Source: Fagopyrum homotropicum
Taxonomy: Eukaryota > Streptophyta > Magnoliopsida > Caryophyllales > Polygonaceae
Length of the DNA stretch: 64,000 nucleotides
Assembly: GCA_033239125.1 (NCBI GenBank)
Contig: BSWB01000002.1
Location: 156,412,409 to 156,476,408 of the forward strand
Reading direction: 5' to 3'
A program made the translations under genes and the position numbers. Below are positions 47,656 to 57,690 of this stretch, in pieces (position 1 is the first letter of the stretch; each line of letters opens with the position of its first letter). The notes under the pieces are model-generated. The model saw only the letters and a program-made list of their open reading frames with translations, was not told the DNA's origin and did no database searches.

Positions 47656-50600
47656 TTACTCAAAAAGATAGGGGTATCTAGCTCTCATATCTCGCTCGGT
47701 CTCCCATGTAGCCTCTCGAACAAAATGATGTCCCCATCTGACCTTCACCATCGGAATCTCCTTGTTCCGCAATCTTCGAACCTGCCTGCCTAAAACCTCA
47801 ACTGGTTCTTCTGGGTAGGACAAGTTCTCAGATACTTCTATCTCAGGTTCGGGAATGATATGACTCGGATCTGACCTATACCTCCGTAGCACCGATACAT
47901 GAAAGACGTCATGCAATCTTGATAACTCTGGTGGTAACGCCAACCTATACGCAAGTGGTCCGATCTTCTCTAAAATCTCATATGGACCAATGTATCTTGG
48001 TGCTAACTTCCCATGACTACCAAATCTCATAACTCCCCTCCAAGGAGATACCTTCAAAAACACTCTATCGCCTATCTCATATGTCATCTCTCGTCTATGG
48101 CGATCAAAGTAGCTCTTTTGACGATCTTGTGCTGCCTTCAAGCACTGCTTTACTACTTGTACTTTCTCTATTGTCTGTTGTAGAAGTTCGGGACCCTCTA
48201 TCTGTCGCATGCCCTCAAAATCCCAACATACAGGTGTGCGACACTTCCTTCCATACAAGGCCTCGTAAGGGGCCATACCAATACTCGAATGGAAACTGTT
48301 ATTATACGCAAATTCGAGCAATGGCAGGTTAGAATCCCAGTTACCTTTAAGCTCCAAAATACAAGATCTCAACATCTCCTCCAAGGTCTGAATCGTTCTC
48401 TCTGATTGTCCGTCTGTGTGAGGATGAAATGCTGTACTGAAATACAATCTTGTACCTAAGGCAGTTTGCAGACTTCCCCAGAAATGGGTTGTAAACCTCG
48501 GATCTCTATCAGATACAATCGATACAGGGACTCCGTGCAGTCGAACAATCTCTCTCACATACAACTCTGCCAGCTCATCCAAGGAGTTATCTTGTCTCAT
48601 CGGTAAGAAGTGGGCAGATTTCGTCAATCTGTCTACAATCACCCATACCGTGTCATTCTTTCTGAAAGTCCTAGGAAGTCCAACCACAAAATCCATTGTA
48701 ATCCGCTCCCACTTCCACTCAGGAACTGATAAAGATTGTAACTTCCCTGCTGGTGCTTGGTGTTCAGCCTTCACTTGCTGACACACTAGACATCGAGCCA
48801 CAAAATCAGCTACCTCTCGTCTCATCCTGGGCCACCAATAGATCTTCCTCAGGTCATTAAACATCTTCGTACTCCCAGGATGCATGGAATACCTCGAGGA
48901 ATGTGCCTCTTCAAGTAGCTTCTTCTTTAAGTCCTCAGTGTTTGGCACGCATATCCGTGCACCTCTGTATAACACTCCCCGATCAGACAACTGGAAGTGT
49001 GTAGTGGTAGCATCTCCCACTTTAGCTTTCAACTTCTTCAGTGTATCATCCTCATCTTGTCTAATTGAAATCTCATCAAGAATCAACGGTCTTACCTGAA
49101 TGTTCGCTATCAACTCAGATCCTCTTACATCCATCTCTACTCTCATAACTCTGAGAGCTAATAGATGCTCAACTTTGTAGTTGACCTTACCGCCTTGGTC
49201 ACTGCTCTTTCTGCTGAGAGCGTCAGCTACCACATTCGCCTTTCCTGGATGGTACTCTATAGTGCAATCATAATCCTTGAGTAACTCCATCCATCTTCTC
49301 TGCCTCAGATTCAGATCCCTCTGAGTGGGAATATACTTCAGGCTTTTATGGTCGGTAAACACCGGAAATGTATCACCATAAAGATAGTGCCTCCAGGTCT
49401 TAAGAGCATGAACTATAGCAGCAAGCTCTAGGTCGTGTGTAGGGTAGTTCTGCTCATGAGGTCTCAACTGTCTAGATGTATATGCTATCACCTTCCCTTC
49501 CTGCATTAGAACTCCTCCTAAGCCACTCCCAGATGCGTCGGTGTAAACCACAAAGTTACCCTTATCTGAGGGTACAGCTAGAATAGGGAACGTAGTCAAT
49601 CTTTTCTTAAGTTCTTCAAAGCTCTCTTGACAACTGTTATCCCATATAAACTGCTGATTCTTCTTTAGCAAGTTAGTCAATGGACGCGCGATAATCGAAA
49701 AGTTCTTTACAAACCTCCTGTAATAACCCGCAAGTCCTAAGAAGCTGCAAATCTCCGTAATGCTCTGCGGAATTTCCCATTCTGTAATAGCCTTGATCTT
49801 GGATGGATCAGGTTGTATACCATCTCGTGATATCACATGCCCTAGAAAGGCAATCTGATCCGTCCAAAACTCGCACTTGCTGAACTTCGCGTACAACTGT
49901 CTCTCCCTCAGAATCCCTAAGATACGTCTCAAATGTTCTCTATGAGTATCTGCATCTCGGGAATATATCAAGATATCATCAATGAAGACCACGACAAACT
50001 GATCTAGATAAGGTTGGAAGATCGAGTTCATCAACGCCATGAATGCTGCAGGTGCATTCGTCAACCCAAAAGGCATAACTGTAAACTCATAGTGTCCATA
50101 CCGAGTACGAAAAGCTGTCTTCGGTATTGAATTCTCTGCTATCCTCAACTGCCAGTATCCCGATCGAAGGTCAATCTTTGAAAATACTGTAGCACCCCTT
50201 AACTGATCAAGCAAGTCCTCTATCCTCGGTAAGGGATACTTGTTCTTGATTGTGATTTTGTTCAGCTGACGGTAGTCTATGCACAATCGTAAACTACCAT
50301 CTTTCTTCTTCACAAAAAGCACTGGTGCACCCCAAGGAGAAATACTCGGGCGTATAAAACCCTTCTCGAGCAACTCTTCTAGCTGTTTCTTCAATTCCTT
50401 TAGCTCTAGCGGAGCCATCCTGTAAGGAGCAATTGATATCGGTGCTACACCGGGTAATGTCTCAATCTCAAAGTCTACCTCTCTACTCGGAGGTAAACCA
50501 GGTAAATCATCAAGGAAAACTTCAGGAAATTCTCTGACAACATCCACCTCAGATACTCCGGGGCTAACAATAGCAGAATCTGACACACTAGCCAGATAAG

Positions 50601-52233
50601 CCTGACATCCTTCCCGAAGTAATCTAAAAGCTGTTACTGCAGATATGAGGCAAGTAGGAATAATATTCCTCTCACCGGTGAAAATCACTTCCCTCAACCC
50701 ATTTGTCTCCTTGATTACTTCCTTCGCATAACAGTCTATCAAGGCTCTATGGGTGGATAACCAATCCATACCCAATATCACATCAAACTCTCTCAAAGAT
50801 AACGGTATAAGGTCAGCTACAAATTCTCGGTCAGCTATAACTATGGGGCAAGATCTCACACACATATCAACAGTCAAGGTCTCCCCCGCTGGCATCGAGA
50901 CTCTAATGATATAACCTAAGGGTTCAGCTACCCTTCCCAATCTTAAAGCAAAAGACTCAGATACAAAAGAGCATGTAGATCCAGGATCAATTAAAACATA
51001 AGCTAACAAGCCAGAGACAAGAATCCTACCGGTAATGACGTCTGTAGTCTTAGCTGCATCCTCGCCAGCCAAAGCATATACTCGAGCTTGTGCCTGACCC
51101 TGAGGTTGTGGTGCAGGAGGTCTAGAAGATGTCTGTTGGGAATATCCACCTCGACCATAACCTCTACCTCTACCTCGACCTGAACCGGAACCTCTCTGAG
51201 CATTGTCTCCAACGCTACTAGTTGTACTCGGTGTCGGCAATCCAGACCTATTCCGACACTCTCGGGCTATGTGCCCAGGCTGGTGGCACATGTAACATAT
51301 AATCGGTGGACGATAGGATCCTGAAGCTGATGTGGTAGGAGCTGGAGCACTTGATCTACTGCCTCCACTCCATGAACCTCTATATCCTTGATAACCACCT
51401 CTCTGTCCCCTAGGTGGTTCACTGTAACTTCTGGGTACAAAAGATCGCGAGCCAGATGGTGGTGCACTACTACTCTGCCCGGTCTTCTGTCTCTTTCCTG
51501 TCAAAGCCTTCTTCTCCAAGACCATCTCCTCCGCTCGAGTGGCGGAATCAATGAGGAGAGAATAAGACAAGGGTCGAGTAGCGAACTTCTTCCTAATCTC
51601 CAAATTCAGCCCTCTTTCAAACTTGTTTCTCTTCTTAATATCAGTATCAACCTCCTCAGGAGCATATCGAGATAATCTAGTGAACTGTACCTCGTAATCG
51701 GCAATGGACATGCCTCCCTGCTTGAGTTCCATGAACTCAATCTTCTTCTTCTCCGTATAGGCAGGTGGAGTATATCTCTCGGCAAACTCCCTAAGGAAGT
51801 CTTCCCAAGTCAGGAGTGGGGGTATATCCCGACCGTGTGGAACTGTGTCCCACCAATCTCTCGCTGCTCCCACAAGCAATGACACAGCGTACTGAACCCT
51901 CCTCTCCGTAGGGCATATAATCCTATCAAGAATAGGCTCTGTATCCCTCAACCATTCCTCTACAACTAAGGGATCCGTAGTCCCCTCGAATGGTTTCGCC
52001 CCCTGCCGGCGAATCTTCTCAAAGTTCTTGTCCATCTCAACAGGAATAATACCATGTTGAGGTTGTGGTTGTGGTTGCGGTTGTGGTGGTATGACCTCTC
52101 TCAAATAAGCCACAAGCTCTGGTATGCCTGCTATACCTGGGGGTGGTGGTACTACATGAACTGGCACCTCTTTCTGGTGCTCCTGATCACCCCCTACAGA
52201 CTCTGTGGACCCTTCATGGCTGTGCTCCGCCAT
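47656..52233 (-). CDS. Gag-pol polyprotein of a Tekay-type chromovirus, intact
   Basis: A single 1525-codon ORF. Gag (about 60-250) is followed by a CCHC zinc knuckle (C313, C316, H321, C326) in an R/G/S-rich stretch. Protease has the active-site phrase LIDPGST (Asp416; D-P-G in place of D-S/T-G, a form I recall from this clade). Reverse transcriptase spans about 605-800 with FIDD at 750-753. RNase H has Asp899, Glu936, Asp961 and Asp1004. Integrase has the HHCC finger (H1111, H1118, C1148, C1151) and catalytic Asp1181, Asp1242 and Glu1278 with the D-D-35-E spacing. A chromodomain-like tail (about 1473-1524, YPEEPVEVLGRQ to REATWE) suggests targeting to particular chromatin. All catalytic residues looked for are present. 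Translation start taken as the first ATG, about 95 bases after the LTR. Confidence 0.97.
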   Translation of the reverse strand: MAEHSHEGSTESVGGDQEHQKEVPVHVVPPPPGIAGIPELVAYLREVIPPQPQPQPQPQHGIIPVEMDKNFEKIRRQGAKPFEGTTDPLVVEEWLRDTEPILDRIICPTERRVQYAVSLLVGAARDWWDTVPHGRDIPPLLTWEDFLREFAERYTPPAYTEKKKIEFMELKQGGMSIADYEVQFTRLSRYAPEEVDTDIKKRNKFERGLNLEIRKKFATRPLSYSLLIDSATRAEEMVLEKKALTGKRQKTGQSSSAPPSGSRSFVPRSYSEPPRGQRGGYQGYRGSWSGGSRSSAPAPTTSASGSYRPPIICYMCHQPGHIARECRNRSGLPTPSTTSSVGDNAQRGSGSGRGRGRGYGRGGYSQQTSSRPPAPQPQGQAQARVYALAGEDAAKTTDVITGRILVSGLLAYVLIDPGSTCSFVSESFALRLGRVAEPLGYIIRVSMPAGETLTVDMCVRSCPIVIADREFVADLIPLSLREFDVILGMDWLSTHRALIDCYAKEVIKETNGLREVIFTGERNIIPTCLISAVTAFRLLREGCQAYLASVSDSAIVSPGVSEVDVVREFPEVFLDDLPGLPPSREVDFEIETLPGVAPISIAPYRMAPLELKELKKQLEELLEKGFIRPSISPWGAPVLFVKKKDGSLRLCIDYRQLNKITIKNKYPLPRIEDLLDQLRGATVFSKIDLRSGYWQLRIAENSIPKTAFRTRYGHYEFTVMPFGLTNAPAAFMALMNSIFQPYLDQFVVVFIDDILIYSRDADTHREHLRRILGILRERQLYAKFSKCEFWTDQIAFLGHVISRDGIQPDPSKIKAITEWEIPQSITEICSFLGLAGYYRRFVKNFSIIARPLTNLLKKNQQFIWDNSCQESFEELKKRLTTFPILAVPSDKGNFVVYTDASGSGLGGVLMQEGKVIAYTSRQLRPHEQNYPTHDLELAAIVHALKTWRHYLYGDTFPVFTDHKSLKYIPTQRDLNLRQRRWMELLKDYDCTIEYHPGKANVVADALSRKSSDQGGKVNYKVEHLLALRVMRVEMDVRGSELIANIQVRPLILDEISIRQDEDDTLKKLKAKVGDATTTHFQLSDRGVLYRGARICVPNTEDLKKKLLEEAHSSRYSMHPGSTKMFNDLRKIYWWPRMRREVADFVARCLVCQQVKAEHQAPAGKLQSLSVPEWKWERITMDFVVGLPRTFRKNDTVWVIVDRLTKSAHFLPMRQDNSLDELAELYVREIVRLHGVPVSIVSDRDPRFTTHFWGSLQTALGTRLYFSTAFHPHTDGQSERTIQTLEEMLRSCILELKGNWDSNLPLLEFAYNNSFHSSIGMAPYEALYGRKCRTPVCWDFEGMRQIEGPELLQQTIEKVQVVKQCLKAAQDRQKSYFDRHRREMTYEIGDRVFLKVSPWRGVMRFGSHGKLAPRYIGPYEILEKIGPLAYRLALPPELSRLHDVFHVSVLRRYRSDPSHIIPEPEIEVSENLSYPEEPVEVLGRQVRRLRNKEIPMVKVRWGHHFVREATWETERDMRARYPYLFE

Positions 52234-52304
52234 CTAGAAAATCAAAGTAAAATTTTCAGAAAACTTTTCAGAAAACTTCTCACACCCAAGCCAAGGAATC
52301 ATAT

Positions 52305-52320
52305 CCCTGCTCTGATACCA
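52305..52320 (-). other. Primer-binding site of the Tekay-type element
   Basis: On minus TGGTATCAGAGCAGGG, seven bases after the 5' LTR; its first 12 bases are an exact match to the initiator-Met tRNA primer site used by many plant retrotransposons. Confidence 0.92.
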
Positions 52321-52327
52321 ACCAAAA

Positions 52328-54752
52328 TGTGACACCTATTTCATTTCTAGTTGATTACCAGTTAATTAACCCTGTTTAAAACAATAAGCGGAAAAGCAGA
52401 AAACGTAAATTTTTAAAACTTTATCTTACAACCATATTCACAACATATATACATACTAGCATACGTCATAAACTCTGTTTAACAAAACACAACTGTTTAA
52501 AACCATGCAAAACATCCTAGGCGGTAGCATCCCATAACAGCCCACCTGATATGATCTCAAATCCAAGTGTTGGGTCCAATGTCCTTGCCTTGATCAGGCC
52601 GAGCCTGAGTAGCTGAAAAATATGTAGATATAACAACAATGAGCCACACGCTCAGTAAGGGTATACAAATCGCACTCTCCCAATATATATAAGTATCTAA
52701 TATCCCGTCCCCAAAGGACACTCTATACCCTTCCTCACATTTCCAAACACACATACATATCCACATTCACATATCATTCCACAACCATTCATATCACATT
52801 TCACATAAACATTCAAGCATGTTATCACACATCACATATAAACATATCATCTCATCACATCATAACATGACATATAACATGCTAGACTCGATCGCATCGA
52901 TGCATAGGTGATAATTAACTAACTAGCCCCAACTGATCGTACGATATATTTTCTCATTGCTTTCGTATTTCTTTTCTTTCTTTCTTTCTTTCTTTTTTCT
53001 TTTCGGTTGGCCAACCCGATAGCGTCATAGGCCCCCTGTAGATCAGGTAGCGACCTCGGCCATCTTGTTCTAAGACCCCCTGTAGATCAGGTCGCGATCT
53101 TGGACTATTTTTCTTATCTTGAGGCCCCCTGTAGATCAGGTAGCGACCCATGACTGTTTTTCTTATCTCGAGACCCCCTATAGATCAGGTAGCGACCTCT
53201 GAGGCCCCCTGTAGATCAGGTAGCGACCTCGTCCCCCGGAAACCCGTGCGGGACCCAGTTGGGCTAATTAATCAATTACCATCCTATATTATCACTTTCA
53301 TATCATAACTCAATTTCATGCTTTCATCATATTCTTCCATCACATTCTTTCCACTATCATCTCATGTACCTCATGCATGCATTCATAAATCATATCAATT
53401 CATCATCATCGTCGTCTCACTCATATACATATAAGCATGCATACAACCATAACAAACAGATATATACACACAAACATGCATAAAATCATGGCATATTAAA
53501 TACATAACATATATTAAGCAAGTGTAATTCATATACACTTACCTCGCAGGTAAGAACAATAAAACCTCGCAAACCAACTACTGAGTCCGTTTCCCACTCG
53601 GACTATCCTCTTTTATCGTGCTTGGATACGCTCACAAAGCAACTACGTTATAGTTAGACCGAAACCTTCAACAACACCTGTTGAGAATATCATATTCCTC
53701 GTATTAAACTTCTCGCTTCAAACACCAGTTAAATTCATTCCTTTGAATTTAATTAGCTTTTAGCATTTTCTAGAATCCCAATTTAATTAATTAACCTTTA
53801 ATTAATTAATTAATTTTCGTCAGAACAACGTTTTGCCCGCAGGCAATTTCTGAACCCACCTGTCATCAAATCTTATCAAACAAACAGCCCATAATCACCA
53901 GAATAAAGTAACGAGCATAATGGAATTTCCAATTATCCATTTTGACAAGCCTAAGGTCAATTTAGGCTAAATCGCAATACGGAAAACGAATAAATTCATA
54001 ACTTATTCGTTACTAACCCGATTGACGATCCGAAAGAAGATTCGGAATCACAACGACGCAGGCTACGCTCGGACACCATCAAATTCACCGGAATCTGAGC
54101 GACAGAACCTCCCTAGTATCATATATGCTCGACCAGACCTTCTCTTGCGCGGAAATGTAGAAACTCGGTACCAGAATGAAGAGAGGAATCCAAAAACTCA
54201 AACGGATTTGAAATCGGATTAGAAACGGAGAGTAGATCTGAGTTTGAAGATTGAGAGAAATTAGAGCTTTTACGAGAAAACGTGAAAGGAAATGAATTAA
54301 TAAACGTTATTTCCGCTATTTATAGCGAAGACGATAATTATCCTTTAGCGGAGTCGATAATTATCCTTTCACCGATCCGAAAGCGGTTTAAGCCCCTTTC
54401 TCCAAACTTCTCGAAATTGGAATAATAAATCTGGAATATTGTATGGATAATTATTCCGCAATTGTCTCGAAAAACGCGTATTCTTAAGCCGTCTTTCTTA
54501 GTCACTAAGAAACGAAATAGCGACTCTTTTGGCCGTTTTGCCTTTCCATGTTTTTTCATATCTAGGACATGTTCGATGTCCTGATCATTTTTCTCAACTA
54601 CATTTTTATTAATTGAAGCTCCCAAATGCTCCAAATAACACCGGGTTGTAATATCATCTAGGAGCAAGTGACCTCGAGAGGTATCTCGTGTTAAAACGGA
54701 TTTAATTCCTTAAAATTCTCGATTAGGTCATCTTCGATTTTTGACTGTTACA
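52328..54752 (-). repeat. 5' LTR of the Tekay-type element (2425 bp)
   Basis: Near-identical to the 3' LTR; differences include a shorter TTTC microsatellite near 52975, one fewer AATT unit near 53810 and a 9-base deletion near 54180. The same five-copy GGCCCCCTGTAGATCAGGTA block lies at about 53031-53230. It would carry promoter and polyadenylation signals, not located by eye. Confidence 0.95.
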
Positions 54753-54757
54753 TGACT

Positions 54758-55189
54758 ACTCAAAATTACATGTCTCCTTAAAATCCAAAACAACATTAGC
54801 TTGAAATTAAGTTTGTAAATCAGAAACCGAGTTTTTTTAATATAGATCTTCACCTTGATCGGCATTCGGCTTCCATCAATTCATAGGACTTGAAAAAATG
54901 CTCAAGCTTGTGATCTTTAGAAAGGATATCGGTTGAAATAAAAAAAATAAAAAAAAAATCCTGGTTTAATAATTTAGGGTTTAATTAGTAGGAGAGTAGT
55001 AGTTTCAGATTTTTAAAAAAATTTAAAGTGTCAGGTGGACCTTGTGGGAACACCGGGTCGGTTAGTGGTCGAATGATGGTTTTTAATCTCTTTACCTGAA
55101 ACCGGACCGGCACCCGGATTCCAACCTCATTTTATCGGGTTTTCAACTGTCTGTATGACTCGGTTTATCGGAAGACCATCAATTGCGGT
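54758..55189. other. Spacer right of the Tekay-type element
   Basis: No gene; sequence that was contiguous with 45098 before the insertion. Nothing recognised. Confidence 0.5.
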
Positions 55190-55540
55190 TGAGATTGTCA
55201 TCCCTAGTTGCCAATCCATAGTTTCACTTTCAAGTTGACAAGCCATAATTGCACTGTCAAGTTGACAATCCATAATTTCACTCTTTAGTTGATAGTCCAT
55301 AATTGCGCTGATAGTCTGTAATTACTCTATTAAGTTGATAATCCATAATTGTATTGTCAACAACCGTTCAACATCCAATTTGTATTGTCAACAACTGTTG
55401 ATAGTCCATAATTACACCGTCAAATTGACAATCTATAATTGATAATTGTACTGTCAACAACCGTTGACAATGCATATTTACATTGTCAACAAAAGTTAAT
55501 TGTCTATAATTTCATTGTCAACAACCTTGACAACGGAGTT
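55190..55540. repeat. TTGACA-type minisatellite, right half
   Basis: About a dozen imperfect units of CCATAATTGCACTGTCAA-GTTGACAAT and ATTGTCAACAACCGTTG. Matches the block at 44760-44910. Confidence 0.75.
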
Positions 55541-56388
55541 TTGTACATTTTTTAGAAAAATCTTAAATCATAAACTAATAATTATAATATTAATAAATAT
55601 ATATATTATTTTAGTCCATATATCCATATTGCAACAAAATCTGATTGGAATTCCGTGCACTTCTCCTCTTCCCAGTTCATATCTGTCCTTTATAAAATAA
55701 AATTGGGTGTATTTATATGTATAATTTAATTTCTTTTGACCATGTCCTATTTCCATTATAATAATTCATTTTCCCGTATTCTACTTTGCTAAGATTAGGT
55801 CAACATTACTGTTATTGATTTATGGTCAACCTCCTTACAAATGGAGGTTTGGTACCCTTAAGAAAAAGAGCTATTGATACGAGGATTGTTCGACCCTTAC
55901 CTCAATTTTTCCTATAACGATGGACTTTTGAAATGTGCGATAAACTGTGTTCATCACCAAATTTAAAAGCCCAACGTTATAGGAAAAAGCTTATCTAGCT
56001 AAGGTGGTTCACCACGATAACGATTCGCGAAATATATTTATAAATCTGAATACCTCAATCTTTTTCAAGATACCCTCGGAACATATATAACATGCTTGCA
56101 AGCAAGTAACACCTTGATAATTACTTTCCCGAAAGTGTTGCTACAAGTTATAAGTTCGTTTTTGACAATTAATTGTTATCAATGTTAGAAATTTAGTGTA
56201 ACAAAGACTAGTGATCGGATGTTTTTAGTGTGTTGATTTTATTTCTAAAATTTTACTTTTTGGAACAAAATTATAATTTCTTAATCTATTTATATTTTAC
56301 ATTTAATAGATTAATTTTGTTGAATGCCGTTTGTTAATTATTTAGTCAACTAGATAAAAAAACACGCTAGATATTATTAATTAATCGA
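55541..56388. other. AT-rich spacer
   Basis: No supported gene or repeat family; the ORFs at 55500-55756 lack domains. Confidence 0.5.
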
Positions 56389-56580
56389 GTTATGGGCAAA
56401 TTTTAGCGGACGGTGCCGCCACGGTTGGAGGCGAACTCGCTTTGGGAAAAAACGTATTAGTAACTTATATGTCATGGGAAGGTTACAATTTTGAAGATGC
56501 CGTACTCATTAGTGAGCGTCTTGTAATCGGAGATATTTATACTTCCTTTCACCTAAGAAAATATGAAATTCAGACTCAGC
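56389..56580 (+). pseudogene. rpoB: Plastid rpoB fragment in nuclear DNA (NUPT)
   Basis: About 62 codons from 56394 read without a stop and match the plastid RNA polymerase beta subunit: GQILADGAATVGGELALGKN, then SWEGYNFEDAVLISERLV and DIYTSFHLRKYEIQTQ. Flanking DNA is ordinary AT-rich spacer with no other plastid gene, so it is a short plastid-to-nucleus transfer. Some residues look changed from usual rpoB wording (for example EGYNF rather than EGYNS), consistent with drift after transfer. It has no start and no other part of rpoB and cannot be functional. Confidence 0.88.
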
Positions 56581-57290
56581 TTCAATATATTGCAAGCATT
56601 ATTTCTTGAATAATAGATTTACAGGTTTTTTTTTTCAAAGATAATATAGAATAAATAAAAATACCAATACTATGTATATTATAACATTCACTAAATTAAA
56701 TTTTATAAAAGACAACAAGTCAATATAATTTAAAATTTGAAAATTAAGAAGTATGATATCATAGGGTAACTAATGTAGCAGGCAGTTTAGTTGGAAATAA
56801 ATAATCAAATCCAAATGTTGATGAAAGTTACCCAATGCTTGTGGTACTGAAATTATTTTATGTGAGGATATTGAAATTTGAAATGCTTTTTAAATTGTTT
56901 TTTTTAAATGTTACGTTCCGGTTCCGGTTCGACTTTGCCAACGTTTGAATAGGGTATATACAGTGGCCTTTAATGAGATTCGAAATTTTAATATTTGAGA
57001 GGGAATACAACTTTTTTTTTTTTTTTTTTTTTTTTTTACCATTTTAGGACTAGTAGACCAATCATGTGTGACACCGTTTTTGACACATGGGCTATTTTGT
57101 CTGCAGATGCAACTTGAAACAAACGAGATAATTAGATTGATAAGTTATGCACGGTATAAAAATGTATTTTGAAAAATTGTAAAGTTTAAGAACACTATTG
57201 AAAAATTGAAAAATACTTGAACATAATTATAAAAAATCTAAAATACAGGGACATTATCAAATATTTTCCAAAAATAAATAAATCATATTT
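56581..57290. other. AT-rich spacer with a poly-T run
   Basis: No gene seen. A run of about 29 T lies at roughly 57010-57038. Confidence 0.55.
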
Positions 57291-57690
57291 ACCAAATGAA
57301 ATGGGATTGTTATCACGGAGACAATGCACTCGTAGAGCGAATGGAACTCCCAGTCCCGGCCGCACATTGGGAGTGTGCCCCTCATACATATCGGAGTACG
57401 TCCCATTGCCTCCATTTGTCGAACGTTGTTCTAACAATTATAATTCGAACGTTGAATTCGATTTTCGGGCGCACTACATATGCACCTCCCCGGCTCATTG
57501 AGAGTGCGTCCCACATGCGCAGTGGGGGAGTGTACCCTATATACCAAAACTTGCCAAAATTCGAACGTTGCTCCAACGACGTTCTCAAAAACCACGCCGG
57601 ACTCACTCATACCGCGCATGTGCCCCACCACACTCCATCTATGCCCCGCTCCCACACTCTGACTCCATTGATCGTTTCATAGTTCTTTTT
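57291..57690. other. GC-rich island of unknown origin
   Basis: Markedly richer in G and C than the surroundings, with overlapping ORFs on both strands (57217-57501, 57296-57682, 57382-57655) but no recognisable domain. CGAACGTTG occurs three times and GAGTGCGTCCCA/GAGTGTGCCCC phrases recur, pointing to a repeat fragment, not a gene. Confidence 0.4.

Larger units (their letters stand above)
45104..54752 (-). mobile_element. Complete Ty3/gypsy Tekay-type chromovirus, recent insertion
   Basis: A 9.65-kb element on minus: 5' LTR 52328-54752, primer site 52305-52320, gag-pol ORF 52233-47656, polypurine tract 47560-47546, 3' LTR 45104-47545. The five bases TGACT occur exactly on both sides (45099-45103 and 54753-54757), proving one insertion event. 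By eye the LTRs differ at about 23 of roughly 2425 sites plus three short indels (4, 4 and 9 bases), about 1%, so the insertion is young. The ORF has no stop and all expected domains in gypsy order, with a C-terminal chromodomain-like segment. It may still be capable of movement, but expression is not shown. Confidence 0.97.

Noticed and set aside
51003..51675. ORFs on both strands inside gag of the Tekay-type element
   Set aside because: Shadows of the intact gag-pol ORF in its R/G-rich and P-rich parts.
55190..55540. Possible CRISPR-like or regulatory array of TTGACA units
   Set aside because: Irregular spacing and no distinct spacers; a diverged minisatellite.
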